64,000 nucleotides of DNA from Novosphingobium sp. RL4 (GCF_035658495.1 NZ_CP141944.1:2568001-2632000), one strand, 5' to 3'. Counted from the first letter of the stretch, positions 24,939 through 33,570 are shown. Notes: generated by a model from the sequence alone, not told the origin. Program-made: numbers and translations.

Positions 24939-27320
24939 TCAGGCGAGCGCAGCAATCTCCATTTCCAAGGTCAGCCCCTCATCTTCGCAATGGCGCGCAA
25001 GACGCAGCACGAGATGGTCGGCTACGGGTTCCCAGCCCTGCTCGCCCCAGCGCTGCAGCGCGCGCGGTTCGAGCGGCACGGCAATGCGGCGGCTCTCCCC
25101 CGCAGCCAGTTCGACGCGGGCGAAGCCCACCAGCGCGCACTCGGGGTTATCGCGATAGACCTGCACGACATCGCTGCCGGTGCGGTCCGAGGTGTTGGTA
25201 ACGGTGAGGTGCAGCATGCCTCCTTCGACCGCAGCGCTCGCCCACGCGAAGCGCGCATAGCCCATGCCCGAGCCGAACGGATGACGCGCAGCCTTTCCGC
25301 TCGCTGCGAGACCGCGATAGCCCAGCAGTGTGCCTTCCGAATAGGTCAGCGTGCCGTCACTTGCAGGCTGAAGCGCGAACGCCGGGTAGTCGCCCTCATC
25401 CGCAGCCATGGTCACCGGAAGACGGCCACCCGGCTCGCGCGTACCGGAAAGCACGTCGGCCAGAGCGCGGGCGAAGCCCTCCCCCGGATACCAGACCGAC
25501 AGCAGCGCCGCCGTCCTGTCTTCCCACGCGCTGTCAAAAGCATGGCCGACGTTGACGACCACCGCCGTGCGCGGATTGGCAGCCGTCACCGCTTCGATCA
25601 GGTGGATTTGCTCGGCAGGCAGCAGGGTGTCGGCGCGGTCCTTGCTCTCGACACTGGAGTCCGAAGTCTCTCCCACGATCAAGAAGACCGCATCCGCCGC
25701 ACGCGCTGCATCGACCGCGGCCTGCAGCATTTCCTCGGCACTGCCGGGGCCGCGCAGGCCATACCACAAGCCCTGCACACGGCCCCCTGTCCACGAGAAT
25801 TCGACTGCGATCGTCACTTCCTGTCCCTCCGCGAGATGGAAGCTCACATGATCGGAATCGCCGCGCTTGAGCACGCCCATCACGTCGCCCGCCGGGATCT
25901 CCCCGCCTGCACGCATGACTTCCTCACCGTCGACGAGAATGCGCGCCGCGCCGGTAGAGCCGAGGTGCAGCATATGCGCGCCGGCGCGCTTCGCGGTGTA
26001 GCGCCCGCTGGCACGCACCGAGCCCGGTTCGGTAAAGCGCGCCTGATCGTGGACCCCGACGAACCAGACAAGCGAGTTGGTATCGCGCGTCTCGCGTGTG
26101 AGCACGTCGCCCACGCAATCCGGCGCACCGAAGTACTCAAGCGTCATGCCGCTCGTGCAGCCGTCGCCGATATCGAGCGCGGGTGTCACACTCATGTTCG
26201 GCAGACGCGGCTGCGGATCGACACCGGGTTCGAACAGGATCTCGCACGAAGCGCCGTAGGCCGCGCGCAAGGTCTCCACCGGCGTCGGCGCATCGGGCGA
26301 AATCGAAATCTTGGCGAAAGTGCCGCCCTGGAAGCATGGCGCCCAGGCATTGGGGCCGATCACCGCCAGCGTCTTCACCGTTCCGGGCACGAGCGGCAGC
26401 ATATCGCCTTCGTTGCGCAGCAGGGTAAATCCGGCCGCGGCAGCCTCTACCAGCAGGGCCTCGGCTTCGGCAGCAGGTATCGGCGGCGCCTTGTCGCCGG
26501 TGATCCGGCGCGCGACCGCAGCGATGCGTGATGCAGCATCCTCCACCCGCGCCGGATCGACCGCCCCTGCCGCGACAGCCGCTTCCAGCTTGCCCCCCAT
26601 GAACCGCGAAGGTCCGGGCATTTCCAGATCGAGGCCGGCATTGATCGTGCCTTCGCTGGAATGCGTGCCGAACCAATCGCTCATGATGAGGCCTTCGAAG
26701 CACCAGTCCTGCTTGACGACTTGCGTAAGAACATGGGCCTGCTCCGAGCACCACGACCCGTTGACGCGGTTATAGGCGGCCATCAACCCGACGCAGCCCG
26801 CGTCTGCAGCATATTGGAATGGCAGCAGATAGACTTCGCGCAAAGTCCTCTCGTCCACGCGCACGTCGACTTCGTCACGCGAGGTCTCGCTATCGTTGCA
26901 GACCAGATGCTTGGCGACCGAGCCGGTGCCGGTCGATTGCAGGCCCTTCACCCATTCCGCCCCGAGCACACCGGTCAGCACCGGGTCTTCCGAGAAATAC
27001 TCAAAAGCCCGGCCTGCCAGCGGACTGCGTGCGAGGTTGAGGTTGGGCGCCAGCACCGCATCCACCCCGCGCAAGACGGCCTCGCTGCCGACCAGTGCGC
27101 CGACGCGGCGGGTCAGGTCGCGATCCCAGGTCGCGCCGAGCAGGGTCGAGCATGGGCTTAACAAGGCGATGTCGCGCTCATCCACTTTGCCGCTGGCGAT
27201 ACCGAGCGGTCCATCGGACATGGTGAAGGCAGGAATGCCCGCATCGGGCACCGCGAAAGTGGCCCACATCGCGCCGCCCGCGGTGAGCGCGCATGCTTGT
27301 GAAAGGGTCACGTCGCTCAT
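24939..27320 (-). CDS. GH3 beta-glucosidase with inserted PA14 domain
   Basis: The 793-aa protein has the GH3 N-terminal barrel with the catalytic nucleophile D215 in the motif GLIMSDWFGTH and the substrate-binding KHLVCND. The second GH3 domain is interrupted by a PA14-like beta domain (about residues 400-540), as in some aryl-beta-glucosidases. A fibronectin III-like domain closes the protein. No signal peptide is visible, so it acts in the cytoplasm on imported glucosides. The ATG overlaps the FMN reductase gene by 4 bp. The family fits removal of O-linked glucose from aromatic glucosides. Confidence 0.93.
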   Translation of the reverse strand: MSDVTLSQACALTAGGAMWATFAVPDAGIPAFTMSDGPLGIASGKVDERDIALLSPCSTLLGATWDRDLTRRVGALVGSEAVLRGVDAVLAPNLNLARSPLAGRAFEYFSEDPVLTGVLGAEWVKGLQSTGTGSVAKHLVCNDSETSRDEVDVRVDERTLREVYLLPFQYAADAGCVGLMAAYNRVNGSWCSEQAHVLTQVVKQDWCFEGLIMSDWFGTHSSEGTINAGLDLEMPGPSRFMGGKLEAAVAAGAVDPARVEDAASRIAAVARRITGDKAPPIPAAEAEALLVEAAAAGFTLLRNEGDMLPLVPGTVKTLAVIGPNAWAPCFQGGTFAKISISPDAPTPVETLRAAYGASCEILFEPGVDPQPRLPNMSVTPALDIGDGCTSGMTLEYFGAPDCVGDVLTRETRDTNSLVWFVGVHDQARFTEPGSVRASGRYTAKRAGAHMLHLGSTGAARILVDGEEVMRAGGEIPAGDVMGVLKRGDSDHVSFHLAEGQEVTIAVEFSWTGGRVQGLWYGLRGPGSAEEMLQAAVDAARAADAVFLIVGETSDSSVESKDRADTLLPAEQIHLIEAVTAANPRTAVVVNVGHAFDSAWEDRTAALLSVWYPGEGFARALADVLSGTREPGGRLPVTMAADEGDYPAFALQPASDGTLTYSEGTLLGYRGLAASGKAARHPFGSGMGYARFAWASAAVEGGMLHLTVTNTSDRTGSDVVQVYRDNPECALVGFARVELAAGESRRIAVPLEPRALQRWGEQGWEPVADHLVLRLARHCEDEGLTLEMEIAALA

Positions 27321-27904
27321 GCCACTGCCTCCGTCCGAAAACCCATGATCTGCTCCGCCTGCGCACGCACGGCGCGGGCGATGCCTTCGTCCGCCAGCGT
27401 ACCGTCGGGCGCGAAAGGCTTCTGCTCCACCGAGTTGACCGCAACGCCTACCGGTGTCGGCCAGCCGCGCATCGCGTGAACCACGTCGCGCATCGCCGAA
27501 AGCGTGGTACCGCAAGCCTGCCAACCCGCCGCTGTCACCACGAGGCCGACCGGACGCCCATCGAAATAGACCCTTGGATCGCCGCGCAAGTCTTCAAGCA
27601 GGTCGATGGCGTTCTTCACGAGGCCGGAATAGCCCCCGTGATAGCCGGGGCTGCCGATAACGATCCCATCCGCGCTGCGGACGGCCTCGACGAGCGCCTG
27701 CTCTTCGGGCGTGCGGTCCGGGCCTTCAGGGTTGAAATGCGGCAAGGCGGCAAGCGCCGCCCCATCGAACATCACGGTTTCCGCGCCCAGTGCCGCGCAT
27801 TCGACAAGCACGGCACGCACGATCCGTTCACTGGACGAGGCCTGGCGGAACGTGCCGCCAAGCCCCACGACCCGCCGGGGCGCGGCGGACGAAATCACGG
27901 TCAT
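27317..27904 (-). CDS. NADPH-dependent FMN reductase
   Basis: This 195-aa flavodoxin-like protein has the FMN phosphate loop GTFRQASSSER near the N-terminus and the flavin-contacting SPGYHGGYSGLVKN at about residue 85, both typical of the NADPH-dependent FMN reductase family. Such enzymes supply reduced FMN to two-component monooxygenases. The luciferase-like monooxygenase encoded directly upstream is the obvious partner. GAGGAG lies 6 nt before the ATG. A GC-rich hairpin separates it from the monooxygenase gene. Confidence 0.9.
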   Translation of the reverse strand: MTVISSAAPRRVVGLGGTFRQASSSERIVRAVLVECAALGAETVMFDGAALAALPHFNPEGPDRTPEEQALVEAVRSADGIVIGSPGYHGGYSGLVKNAIDLLEDLRGDPRVYFDGRPVGLVVTAAGWQACGTTLSAMRDVVHAMRGWPTPVGVAVNSVEQKPFAPDGTLADEGIARAVRAQAEQIMGFRTEAVA

Positions 27905-27920
27905 CGCATTCTCCTCAAGC

Positions 27921-27946
27921 GGCGCGGCCTTCTTGCGGGCCGCGCC
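27921..27946 (-). other. Intercistronic hairpin between monooxygenase and FMN reductase genes
   Basis: A perfect 9-bp GC stem (27921-27929 with 27938-27946) and an 8-nt loop lie inside the operon, just ahead of the reductase ribosome binding site. It has no T tract; it could stabilise the upstream mRNA part or reduce downstream expression. Confidence 0.4.
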
Positions 27947-27959
27947 ATTCTATTTGCCA

Positions 27960-29072
27960 TCAAGCCGGAACGGCGGCCTTGAACGCCGGCATCACCTTTT
28001 CGGCCATCAGGCGCAGGGTCTGGTCGCCATAAGCAAGGCGTTGCTCGGTCAACGGTCCCGTAGTGGTGCCGCACAGCACATTGCCGATGCCGAGTTCGGC
28101 GTAAGGCGCCAGATGCTCCGCCACCGTTTCCGGCGAGCCGTAGAGGCACCAGGTGCCGATCCAGTCGTCGGACAAAGCGTCCGGCGTGCGGTCGGTCTTC
28201 TTGTTGGCATCGTCGCTTTCGGCACGCGCATTGAACTCGGCCTCGCGCTCGATCGCGTCCTGGTAGCTGCGCAGGATCGCTTCCAGTTCCTCGCGCGCCT
28301 GGTCGTCGCTCTCTGCAACATGGACCACCTGATAGGTATGTGTCGTCCAGTCGAGCGCGGCCTTCACCACTTCGTCCGAATGCCCGGCTTCAAGCAGGAA
28401 ACCCTTGTAGATATCGAACCACTTCTTGACGTGCGCGAAAGGCTCGGTGCCGCCGATCTTGGGCGGGGTGAAAGCGGGAATGAAGGCCGGCCAGCCGTTC
28501 TCGGCCGCGCGGCGCGAACTGGCCTCCTTCATCGCCACAGGCATCAACCGCGCATGGCCCGGCGTATAGGGCGAAGGCGTGATGCGCTGTAGCACGCGGC
28601 CCTTGTAAGGTCCGTTGTCGATCACCACCGCCGGATCTTCCATCTGCTTGGCCCAGAGCTGTTCTGCCAGCGCAAGGTTGTTCTCCGCGATCGCGCCCGC
28701 GTCCTTGTAGTCGACCGCAAAGCCGATCATCTCTTCCGGCGTCGTGCCTGAACCAACGCCGACCAGCAGCTTGCCGTCAGTCAACTGGTCGAGAATGTTG
28801 ATCCGCTCGGCAAGGCGCACCGGGTGGTGCAACGGCACCGAAACCACGGAGAAGCCGAAATGCATCTTCGGCATCTGCGCGGCCAGGTAGCCTGCGAAAA
28901 TGAAGCTGTCGCTCGCCACCGGCATGTAACCGTTGAAGTGGTGGTCCGGCAGGAAGATCGCGTCGTAATCGAGCTCGGCGGCAAGTTTTGCGTGACCCTC
29001 AAGGTCCTTCATCAGCTTCCGGTCCTGATCCGGACCAAGCGAACGGGCGTTCAGAAAAACGGAAAAGCGCAT
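27960..29072 (-). CDS. LLM-class flavin-dependent monooxygenase (luciferase-like)
   Basis: The 370-aa protein has the luciferase-like TIM barrel. Visible landmarks are FLPDHHFNGYMP near residue 50, LDQLTDGKLLVGVGSG at about 100-115 and a C-terminal GSPETVAEHLAPY. These enzymes insert oxygen with FMNH2 delivered by a separate reductase, which is encoded next in the operon. The ATG at 29072 has the strong GGGAGGGGAAG in front; a start seven codons upstream is less likely. It heads the operon monooxygenase - reductase - GH3, controlled from operator copy D. It may attack the aglycone, but this is inferred from context. Confidence 0.88.
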   Translation of the reverse strand: MRFSVFLNARSLGPDQDRKLMKDLEGHAKLAAELDYDAIFLPDHHFNGYMPVASDSFIFAGYLAAQMPKMHFGFSVVSVPLHHPVRLAERINILDQLTDGKLLVGVGSGTTPEEMIGFAVDYKDAGAIAENNLALAEQLWAKQMEDPAVVIDNGPYKGRVLQRITPSPYTPGHARLMPVAMKEASSRRAAENGWPAFIPAFTPPKIGGTEPFAHVKKWFDIYKGFLLEAGHSDEVVKAALDWTTHTYQVVHVAESDDQAREELEAILRSYQDAIEREAEFNARAESDDANKKTDRTPDALSDDWIGTWCLYGSPETVAEHLAPYAELGIGNVLCGTTTGPLTEQRLAYGDQTLRLMAEKVMPAFKAAVPA

Positions 29073-29138
29073 CTTCCCCTCCCTTGGGGCCATAGCCGCC
29101 GCCGCGATGGCGTGCGGTTCAGTGTGAAATAAAACTGA

Positions 29139-29155
29139 ATTAGAATTGACGTTCT
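29139..29155 (-). promoter_or_regulatory. Operator-like element, copy D, between monooxygenase operon and tetR
   Basis: On the minus strand the sequence reads AGAAC-N4-ATTCTAAT, one arm base off the consensus. It lies 27 bp before the tetR start and 66 bp before the monooxygenase start, so one bound repressor could control both and allow autoregulation. Confidence 0.7.
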
Positions 29156-29182
29156 TATTTCGATAGGCTGTTTGTTGCGGTC

Positions 29183-29872
29183 ATGTCAACAAGCGCAAAG
29201 CCCCGCCCCGGCGAAAAAAAGGCCGAAAAGAAACTGGCCGTCGATTCCGTCAGCCGAAAGCCCCAGCAGGGGCGCAGCAAGGCTTCGCTCGAAAGGATGG
29301 TCAGTGCCGCCAAGAAGCTCATGCTGGAACGCGGAAGCGAGGAGTTCACGCTTCAGGAAGTGAGCCAGACCGGCAATGTCTCGATCGGCTCGATCTACCT
29401 GCGGTTCGAGAGCAAGGAGAACCTCGTCCGCGCGGTTATCGGCGATCACCTCAAACGCATGGAAGAGCGCGAGAATGAGATGATGGAGCGGGTGCGTGGA
29501 GTATCCAGCTCGCTGAACACCGTCGTTCCCGCCTTCGTCGAAAACTACGCCGAGCTGCTGCGGGAAGAGGCCCCCCTCCTCCGCCAGAGCATGGCCCGCG
29601 CCGCCTTCGATCCACTGGTCGCCGAACCCGGCCGGCAGAGCGCCAATCGCGCCGCGGCGCTCGGCATCGGCGCCATGCTGGAATACCGCGACCAGTTCGG
29701 GGGCACCGATCAGGAGCGCAAGGCGAATGCCGCCTATCAGATCATCTTCGCCACCCTTGCCCGACAGTTGAGCCTCGGCTCGACCGGGGAGTCCGTCCAT
29801 CCTCAGGACTGGAAGGAACTGAAGATAGAACTGGGCCGGATGTGCCTGGCCTACCTCACGACTGACCTCTAG
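29183..29872 (+). CDS. TetR/AcrR-family regulator, probable master regulator of the glycoside locus
   Basis: The 229-aa protein has a basic N-terminal tail (residues 1-35) and then the TetR helix-turn-helix (about 36-85) with FTLQEVSQTGNVSIGSIYLR, followed by an all-helical ligand-binding domain. Genes of this family commonly sit beside their own operator, and copy D lies directly upstream. It is the only regulator gene in the 16-32 kb region, so it is the best candidate for binding all five operator copies (inference). The N-terminal tail is longer than usual for the family. Confidence 0.9.
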   Translation: MSTSAKPRPGEKKAEKKLAVDSVSRKPQQGRSKASLERMVSAAKKLMLERGSEEFTLQEVSQTGNVSIGSIYLRFESKENLVRAVIGDHLKRMEERENEMMERVRGVSSSLNTVVPAFVENYAELLREEAPLLRQSMARAAFDPLVAEPGRQSANRAAALGIGAMLEYRDQFGGTDQERKANAAYQIIFATLARQLSLGSTGESVHPQDWKELKIELGRMCLAYLTTDL

Positions 29873-29900
29873 GCGCATTGCCTTCTCCAGCGCGGGAATG

Positions 29901-29932
29901 AAAAAGAGGGGCGCAGCCAGTAGCTGCGCCCC
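29901..29932 (-). terminator. Rho-independent terminator of the TonB receptor gene
   Basis: A perfect 9-bp stem (29908-29916 with 29924-29932) is followed on the minus strand by CTCTTTTT. It lies about 80 bp past the receptor stop codon and 35 bp past the convergent tetR stop. Confidence 0.8.
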
Positions 29933-30014
29933 CGATCGTTGCCCGGCGATATGGTGCCTTCGCGGACGCTTGCAGGAGGAGAAGCGCGCCCGCCCGCGGA
30001 GGATCACCGAGACA

Positions 30015-32219
30015 TCAGAAATTCACGCTCGCCCGGACGCCGTAAGTGCGCGGCGGCTGGAACTGGTAATTGTTGGTGAACGACACGAAGTTCTGCTGCG
30101 CATAGGCCAGCACATTCTTGTCGAAGATGTTGCGTACGAAAGCCTGGATCTTCCAGCCTCCAACGTCAGGCTGGTAGGCCAGAGACGCATTCGCCATGAA
30201 GAAGTCTTCCGTAGAGACATCATCCAGATTGAAAACGGAGAAGTAATATTTCGAGGAATACTTCCCGTCGAGATGAGCCGTGACCTTTCCACCGGCGAAG
30301 AGGAAGTCCTGATCCAGTGAGCCGGTCACGGTGAACGTCGGGGCATTTGGCAGACGGTTGCCGCTGATATCCACGGGGCTGTTGTCGCCATCGTTGACCT
30401 CGATACCGTTGCCGAACTTGGTGTGCAGGTAAGTGCCGTTGACGCCGATCCGCGTATGCTCGGCCACCAGCGCCTTCACTTCCGCCTCGGCACCGAAGAT
30501 CTTGGCATTGCCGACATTGAAGATGCCGCTGCCGCCGTCGATCACGCTGGATGTCTGCGAGGCCTGATAGCCCCGATAATTCGAGTAGAAGACGTCAGCG
30601 TTGATCTGGAGCGAGTTGCCCAGGAACGAATTCTTCGTACCCAGTTCGAAGGCGTCCAGCTTTTCCGGACCGTAGGGTATCGAGGCCGCGCTGCCGTTGG
30701 AATTGAAGCCGCCCGATTTGTAGCCGCGGTCGTACTTCGCATAGATCAGCGTATCGGGCGTGGGATGGTAGTTCAGCCCGGCGTGCCAGGTCGGCTGGCT
30801 CTCGCTGAGCTTGCCTTCACCCGGCGTAACGATCGGGTCCGCAGAGATGAACGGGCTGGCCAAAGCTGCAAGGTCCAGCACGGCCTGACCTGTGCGGCTC
30901 TTCTTGTCCCAGGTGTAGCGGCCGCCCACGCTCAGTTCGAGTTGATCGGTAAGATCGAAATCGACCTGCCCGAAGACCGCCTGCGAGCGGGTCTTGATCC
31001 TGTAGTCGAACTTGATGCCGTATTGATCGGGCTGCCCCAGTGCCGCCAGCGGGCCGCCGATCGCAAAGTCGCCGGTCATGTCGCGGTTGTAGAGCCCGGA
31101 ATCGACGGTGTTGTTCTCCTGGAACCGGAAATAGCCCGCCTGGAAGAACAGACGCGAAGCGGAGTCATTGCTCACGCGGAATTCGTGGTTCCAGGTCTTG
31201 GGGGTCTCGCTCTGGCGGAACTGGCGGTTCGCCGGATAGGATGGCCCGGTGGCATCGACCACGTTTTTCCAGTGCTGTTCGTCGTAGCCGCCCGAATAGA
31301 TGAAGTTCAGGTTGCCGCTGGTGTTGTAGGCCAGTTCCCAGCGAACGCGGTCCCCTTCGAGCCGCGTGGAAATCGGCGTGGTACCCACGAAGTCTCCGAT
31401 ATCGTCGAGGTCAGGCTGAGGGCCGCCGAGCGTCCCCCGCAGCACGGCATCGCCATGGACCTTGCGGGAGTCGTGCTGGTAGGAAACCCATGCCGAGAAG
31501 CCACCCGACTGATAAAGCGCCTGAAGCCGACCCGATGCAAAATTCTCGTCGTCGGCATCCTTCGTCGGCGCGTCCAGCTTGCGGTAGCCGTCATGGGTCA
31601 TGAAAGTGCCCGAAGCGCGGATCGCGAAGTTGTCGCTCACCGCGAGATTGGCGCCCATCTCCCCGTTGAAGGTACCGAAGTTGCCCACTTCGACCGAACT
31701 GTAGCCCCCGTTGGAGAACTGCGGCCGGTTGGTAATGATGCTGACGAGACCGCCGGTGGAGTTGCGCCCGTTGAGCGTGCCCTGCGGCCCCTTGAGCACC
31801 TCGATACGCGCGAGATCGTACATCGAGGCGTTTATCGAGAACGGTCGGTTGGTGTAGAATCCGTCGCGTGCAATCGGCACGGAAGGATCGCCGATCTCCG
31901 TCACGTCGGTGGAGGCAACGCCGCGCACTGCAACGAATGCTGCGCCCGCCGAAGGCGAGATGTTCACGCTGGGGTCGATCAGGGCGAGGTCCCGGACCGA
32001 CACGACGCCGGCATCGCGCAGTGCATCGCCGGAGTAGACGTTGAGCGCGATCGGGGTGTCCTGCGCGTCGGAGGCGGTGCGGTTTGCCGTAACGATGATA
32101 TCGCCCAGACCCTGGCTCTGCGCGGCCGTATCATCGCTTGCCTGAGTGGCAGTCTGCGCGTGGGCCATGACAGGAACGGCCAGCGCGGACGTCGAAAGAA
32201 GCACGAATGCCAGTCTCAT
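30015..32219 (-). CDS. TonB-dependent outer-membrane receptor
   Basis: This 734-aa protein has a Sec signal peptide ending AHAQT (about residue 23), a plug domain (DIIVTANRTASDAQDTPIAL, then GPQGTLNGRNSTGG) and a 22-strand barrel ending in the terminal phenylalanine (SVNF) expected for outer-membrane insertion. The ATG at 32219 follows GGGAGAG. Receptors of this FecA/FepA-like sphingomonad group import plant compounds and glycosides as well as iron complexes. Operator copy C upstream ties it to the glycoside regulon, so I expect it to import the regulon's substrate. Confidence 0.93.
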   Translation of the reverse strand: MRLAFVLLSTSALAVPVMAHAQTATQASDDTAAQSQGLGDIIVTANRTASDAQDTPIALNVYSGDALRDAGVVSVRDLALIDPSVNISPSAGAAFVAVRGVASTDVTEIGDPSVPIARDGFYTNRPFSINASMYDLARIEVLKGPQGTLNGRNSTGGLVSIITNRPQFSNGGYSSVEVGNFGTFNGEMGANLAVSDNFAIRASGTFMTHDGYRKLDAPTKDADDENFASGRLQALYQSGGFSAWVSYQHDSRKVHGDAVLRGTLGGPQPDLDDIGDFVGTTPISTRLEGDRVRWELAYNTSGNLNFIYSGGYDEQHWKNVVDATGPSYPANRQFRQSETPKTWNHEFRVSNDSASRLFFQAGYFRFQENNTVDSGLYNRDMTGDFAIGGPLAALGQPDQYGIKFDYRIKTRSQAVFGQVDFDLTDQLELSVGGRYTWDKKSRTGQAVLDLAALASPFISADPIVTPGEGKLSESQPTWHAGLNYHPTPDTLIYAKYDRGYKSGGFNSNGSAASIPYGPEKLDAFELGTKNSFLGNSLQINADVFYSNYRGYQASQTSSVIDGGSGIFNVGNAKIFGAEAEVKALVAEHTRIGVNGTYLHTKFGNGIEVNDGDNSPVDISGNRLPNAPTFTVTGSLDQDFLFAGGKVTAHLDGKYSSKYYFSVFNLDDVSTEDFFMANASLAYQPDVGGWKIQAFVRNIFDKNVLAYAQQNFVSFTNNYQFQPPRTYGVRASVNF

Positions 32220-32272
32220 CAAACTCTCCCATGTCGGCGCTACCCTCAACTCGGCGCACCTTTTATAAAACC

Positions 32273-32289
32273 GGAATACCTATTCTAAT
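32273..32289 (+). promoter_or_regulatory. Operator-like element, copy C, upstream of the TonB receptor
   Basis: The sequence GGAATACCTATTCTAAT matches both arms of the element exactly. On the receptor strand a TTGACG (32309-32314) and CATAAT (32288-32293), spaced 15 bp, form a weak promoter whose -10 box overlaps the element. Confidence 0.75.
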
Positions 32290-32346
32290 TATGACGCGAA
32301 TCGCGCCCCGTCAAGCGGCGAGCGGTCCAAACTGCGGGACATGAGA

Positions 32347-32392
32347 AAAGCGGCGTGCTGCCAGAGCTATCGCCCTGGAAACACGCCGCTTT
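32347..32392 (-). terminator. Probable terminator of the exported protein gene at 32413
   Basis: An 11-bp perfect stem (32347-32357 with 32382-32392) with a long loop lies 20 bp past the stop codon. On the minus strand it is followed by TTTTCTCAT. Function is inferred from position. Confidence 0.5.
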
Positions 32393-32412
32393 CGATATTG
32401 CTGTTTACAGCG

Positions 32413-32898
32413 TTAGTGCGCCGCGAACGCGGATGCCGGCTGCCTGTAGGGAAGAAGTTGCCCTGCCGCTTCCACCAGCGGGTCTCTCCCGACGGCGATG
32501 GCGAGGCCCTGAGTCACCTGGCGCAACTGCGCACAGTTCAGCCATGGATGGCCCGCGCCATACTGATTGACCATGACGCCATACAGCCGGTCCAGCGCCC
32601 GGACACCGTTCTTCACGCCATAAAGGTGAACGTAATCAGCCCTGACCCGGCGCGCGGCGAGATCGAGATCGCCACGATGCACGCGGCTGAATGTCCGATA
32701 GTCGGCCTGAAAATCGTCGCCGGTGTTTTCACAGCGCATGGCTGTCACTTTCAGCATCGCATCGAGGCGTTGCAGGCGTTCCGCGCTGGCGTCAGCATGC
32801 AGGGCGGCGGCCGGCGGTGCCAATCCCAACGTGGCAACGCAGACGGCAGCGATCAGCGATCCGGCTCGAACCCGGCGTTTCGCAAGGCAGGTGCTCAT
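32413..32898 (-). CDS. Exported protein of unknown function
   Basis: The 161-aa product has a basic N-terminus and a signal peptide with a cleavage site near AAALHA (about residue 33). The mature protein is helical, with the stretch TGDDFQADYRTFSRVHRGDLDLAARRV. I believe related sphingomonad proteins carry misleading automatic names such as S-adenosylhomocysteine hydrolase; nothing in the sequence supports that enzyme. AAGGAGGAGGAG lies 7 nt before the ATG, so translation should be strong. It is monocistronic. Confidence 0.8.
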   Translation of the reverse strand: MSTCLAKRRVRAGSLIAAVCVATLGLAPPAAALHADASAERLQRLDAMLKVTAMRCENTGDDFQADYRTFSRVHRGDLDLAARRVRADYVHLYGVKNGVRALDRLYGVMVNQYGAGHPWLNCAQLRQVTQGLAIAVGRDPLVEAAGQLLPYRQPASAFAAH

Positions 32899-33003
32899 GA
32901 TGGTGCTCCTCCTCCTTGGCGGGAATTGGCTCCCGTCTCGTTAGGAAAATTCCCATAACGTAGTTAACATCACCTAAACAGGCACCCCGGCCTGCGAGCC
33001 TCA

Positions 33004-33031
33004 TTGCCGGAAGGCATTCGGCGTCTATATC
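33004..33031 (+). promoter_or_regulatory. Candidate promoter of the peroxiredoxin gene
   Basis: TTGCCG (33004-33009) and TATATC (33026-33031) are spaced 16 bp, 41 bp ahead of the start codon. The gap to the divergent exported-protein gene allows no other arrangement. Confidence 0.5.
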
Positions 33032-33072
33032 TGCGGTCCTTGCGGTTCATTTGCATGAGAAGGATTCACACC

Positions 33073-33552
33073 ATGACCATCGCCGTTGGTGACAAGCTGC
33101 CCGACGTAAAGCTCATCAAGGCCACCGAGAGCGGCCCTGAACCGGTACAGAGCGCCGACTTCTTCGCAGGCCGGAAAGTGGCGCTGTTCTCGGTCCCCGG
33201 CGCGTTCACCCCGACCTGCTCCGCCAAGCACCTGCCCGGCTTCGTCGACAAGGCGGCCGATCTGAAGGCCAGCGGCATCGACGAAATCGCCTGCACCGCC
33301 GTCAACGATGCTTTCGTCATGGGTGCGTGGGGCAAGGCTTCGGGATCGAGTGATGTGACCATGCTGTCCGACGGCAACGGCGATTTCGTGAAGGCGATCG
33401 ACCTCGTCATGGATGGCACCGGCTTCGGCATGGGCCATCGCGGCAAGCGCTTCTCGATGGTCGTCAACGACGGCGTGGTCGAACAGCTCAACGTCGAGGC
33501 GCCGGGTGCGTTCGAGGTCAGCTCGGCAGACTACATGCTCGGCCAGCTCTAA
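33073..33552 (+). CDS. Peroxiredoxin (Prx5/redoxin type)
   Basis: This 159-aa thioredoxin-fold protein carries the peroxidatic cysteine C49 in the motif PGAFTPTC, diagnostic of the Prx5 subfamily. It reduces hydrogen peroxide and alkyl hydroperoxides in the cytosol. The start at 33073 follows AGAAGGA; an in-frame start at 33004 is less likely because homology begins at MTIAVGDKLP. A second cysteine lies in EIACTAVND, near the position of the resolving cysteine in some members. The gene is monocistronic with its own promoter and terminator. Confidence 0.93.
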   Translation: MTIAVGDKLPDVKLIKATESGPEPVQSADFFAGRKVALFSVPGAFTPTCSAKHLPGFVDKAADLKASGIDEIACTAVNDAFVMGAWGKASGSSDVTMLSDGNGDFVKAIDLVMDGTGFGMGHRGKRFSMVVNDGVVEQLNVEAPGAFEVSSADYMLGQL

Positions 33553-33570
33553 GCGCCCTGCGAAAACCGG

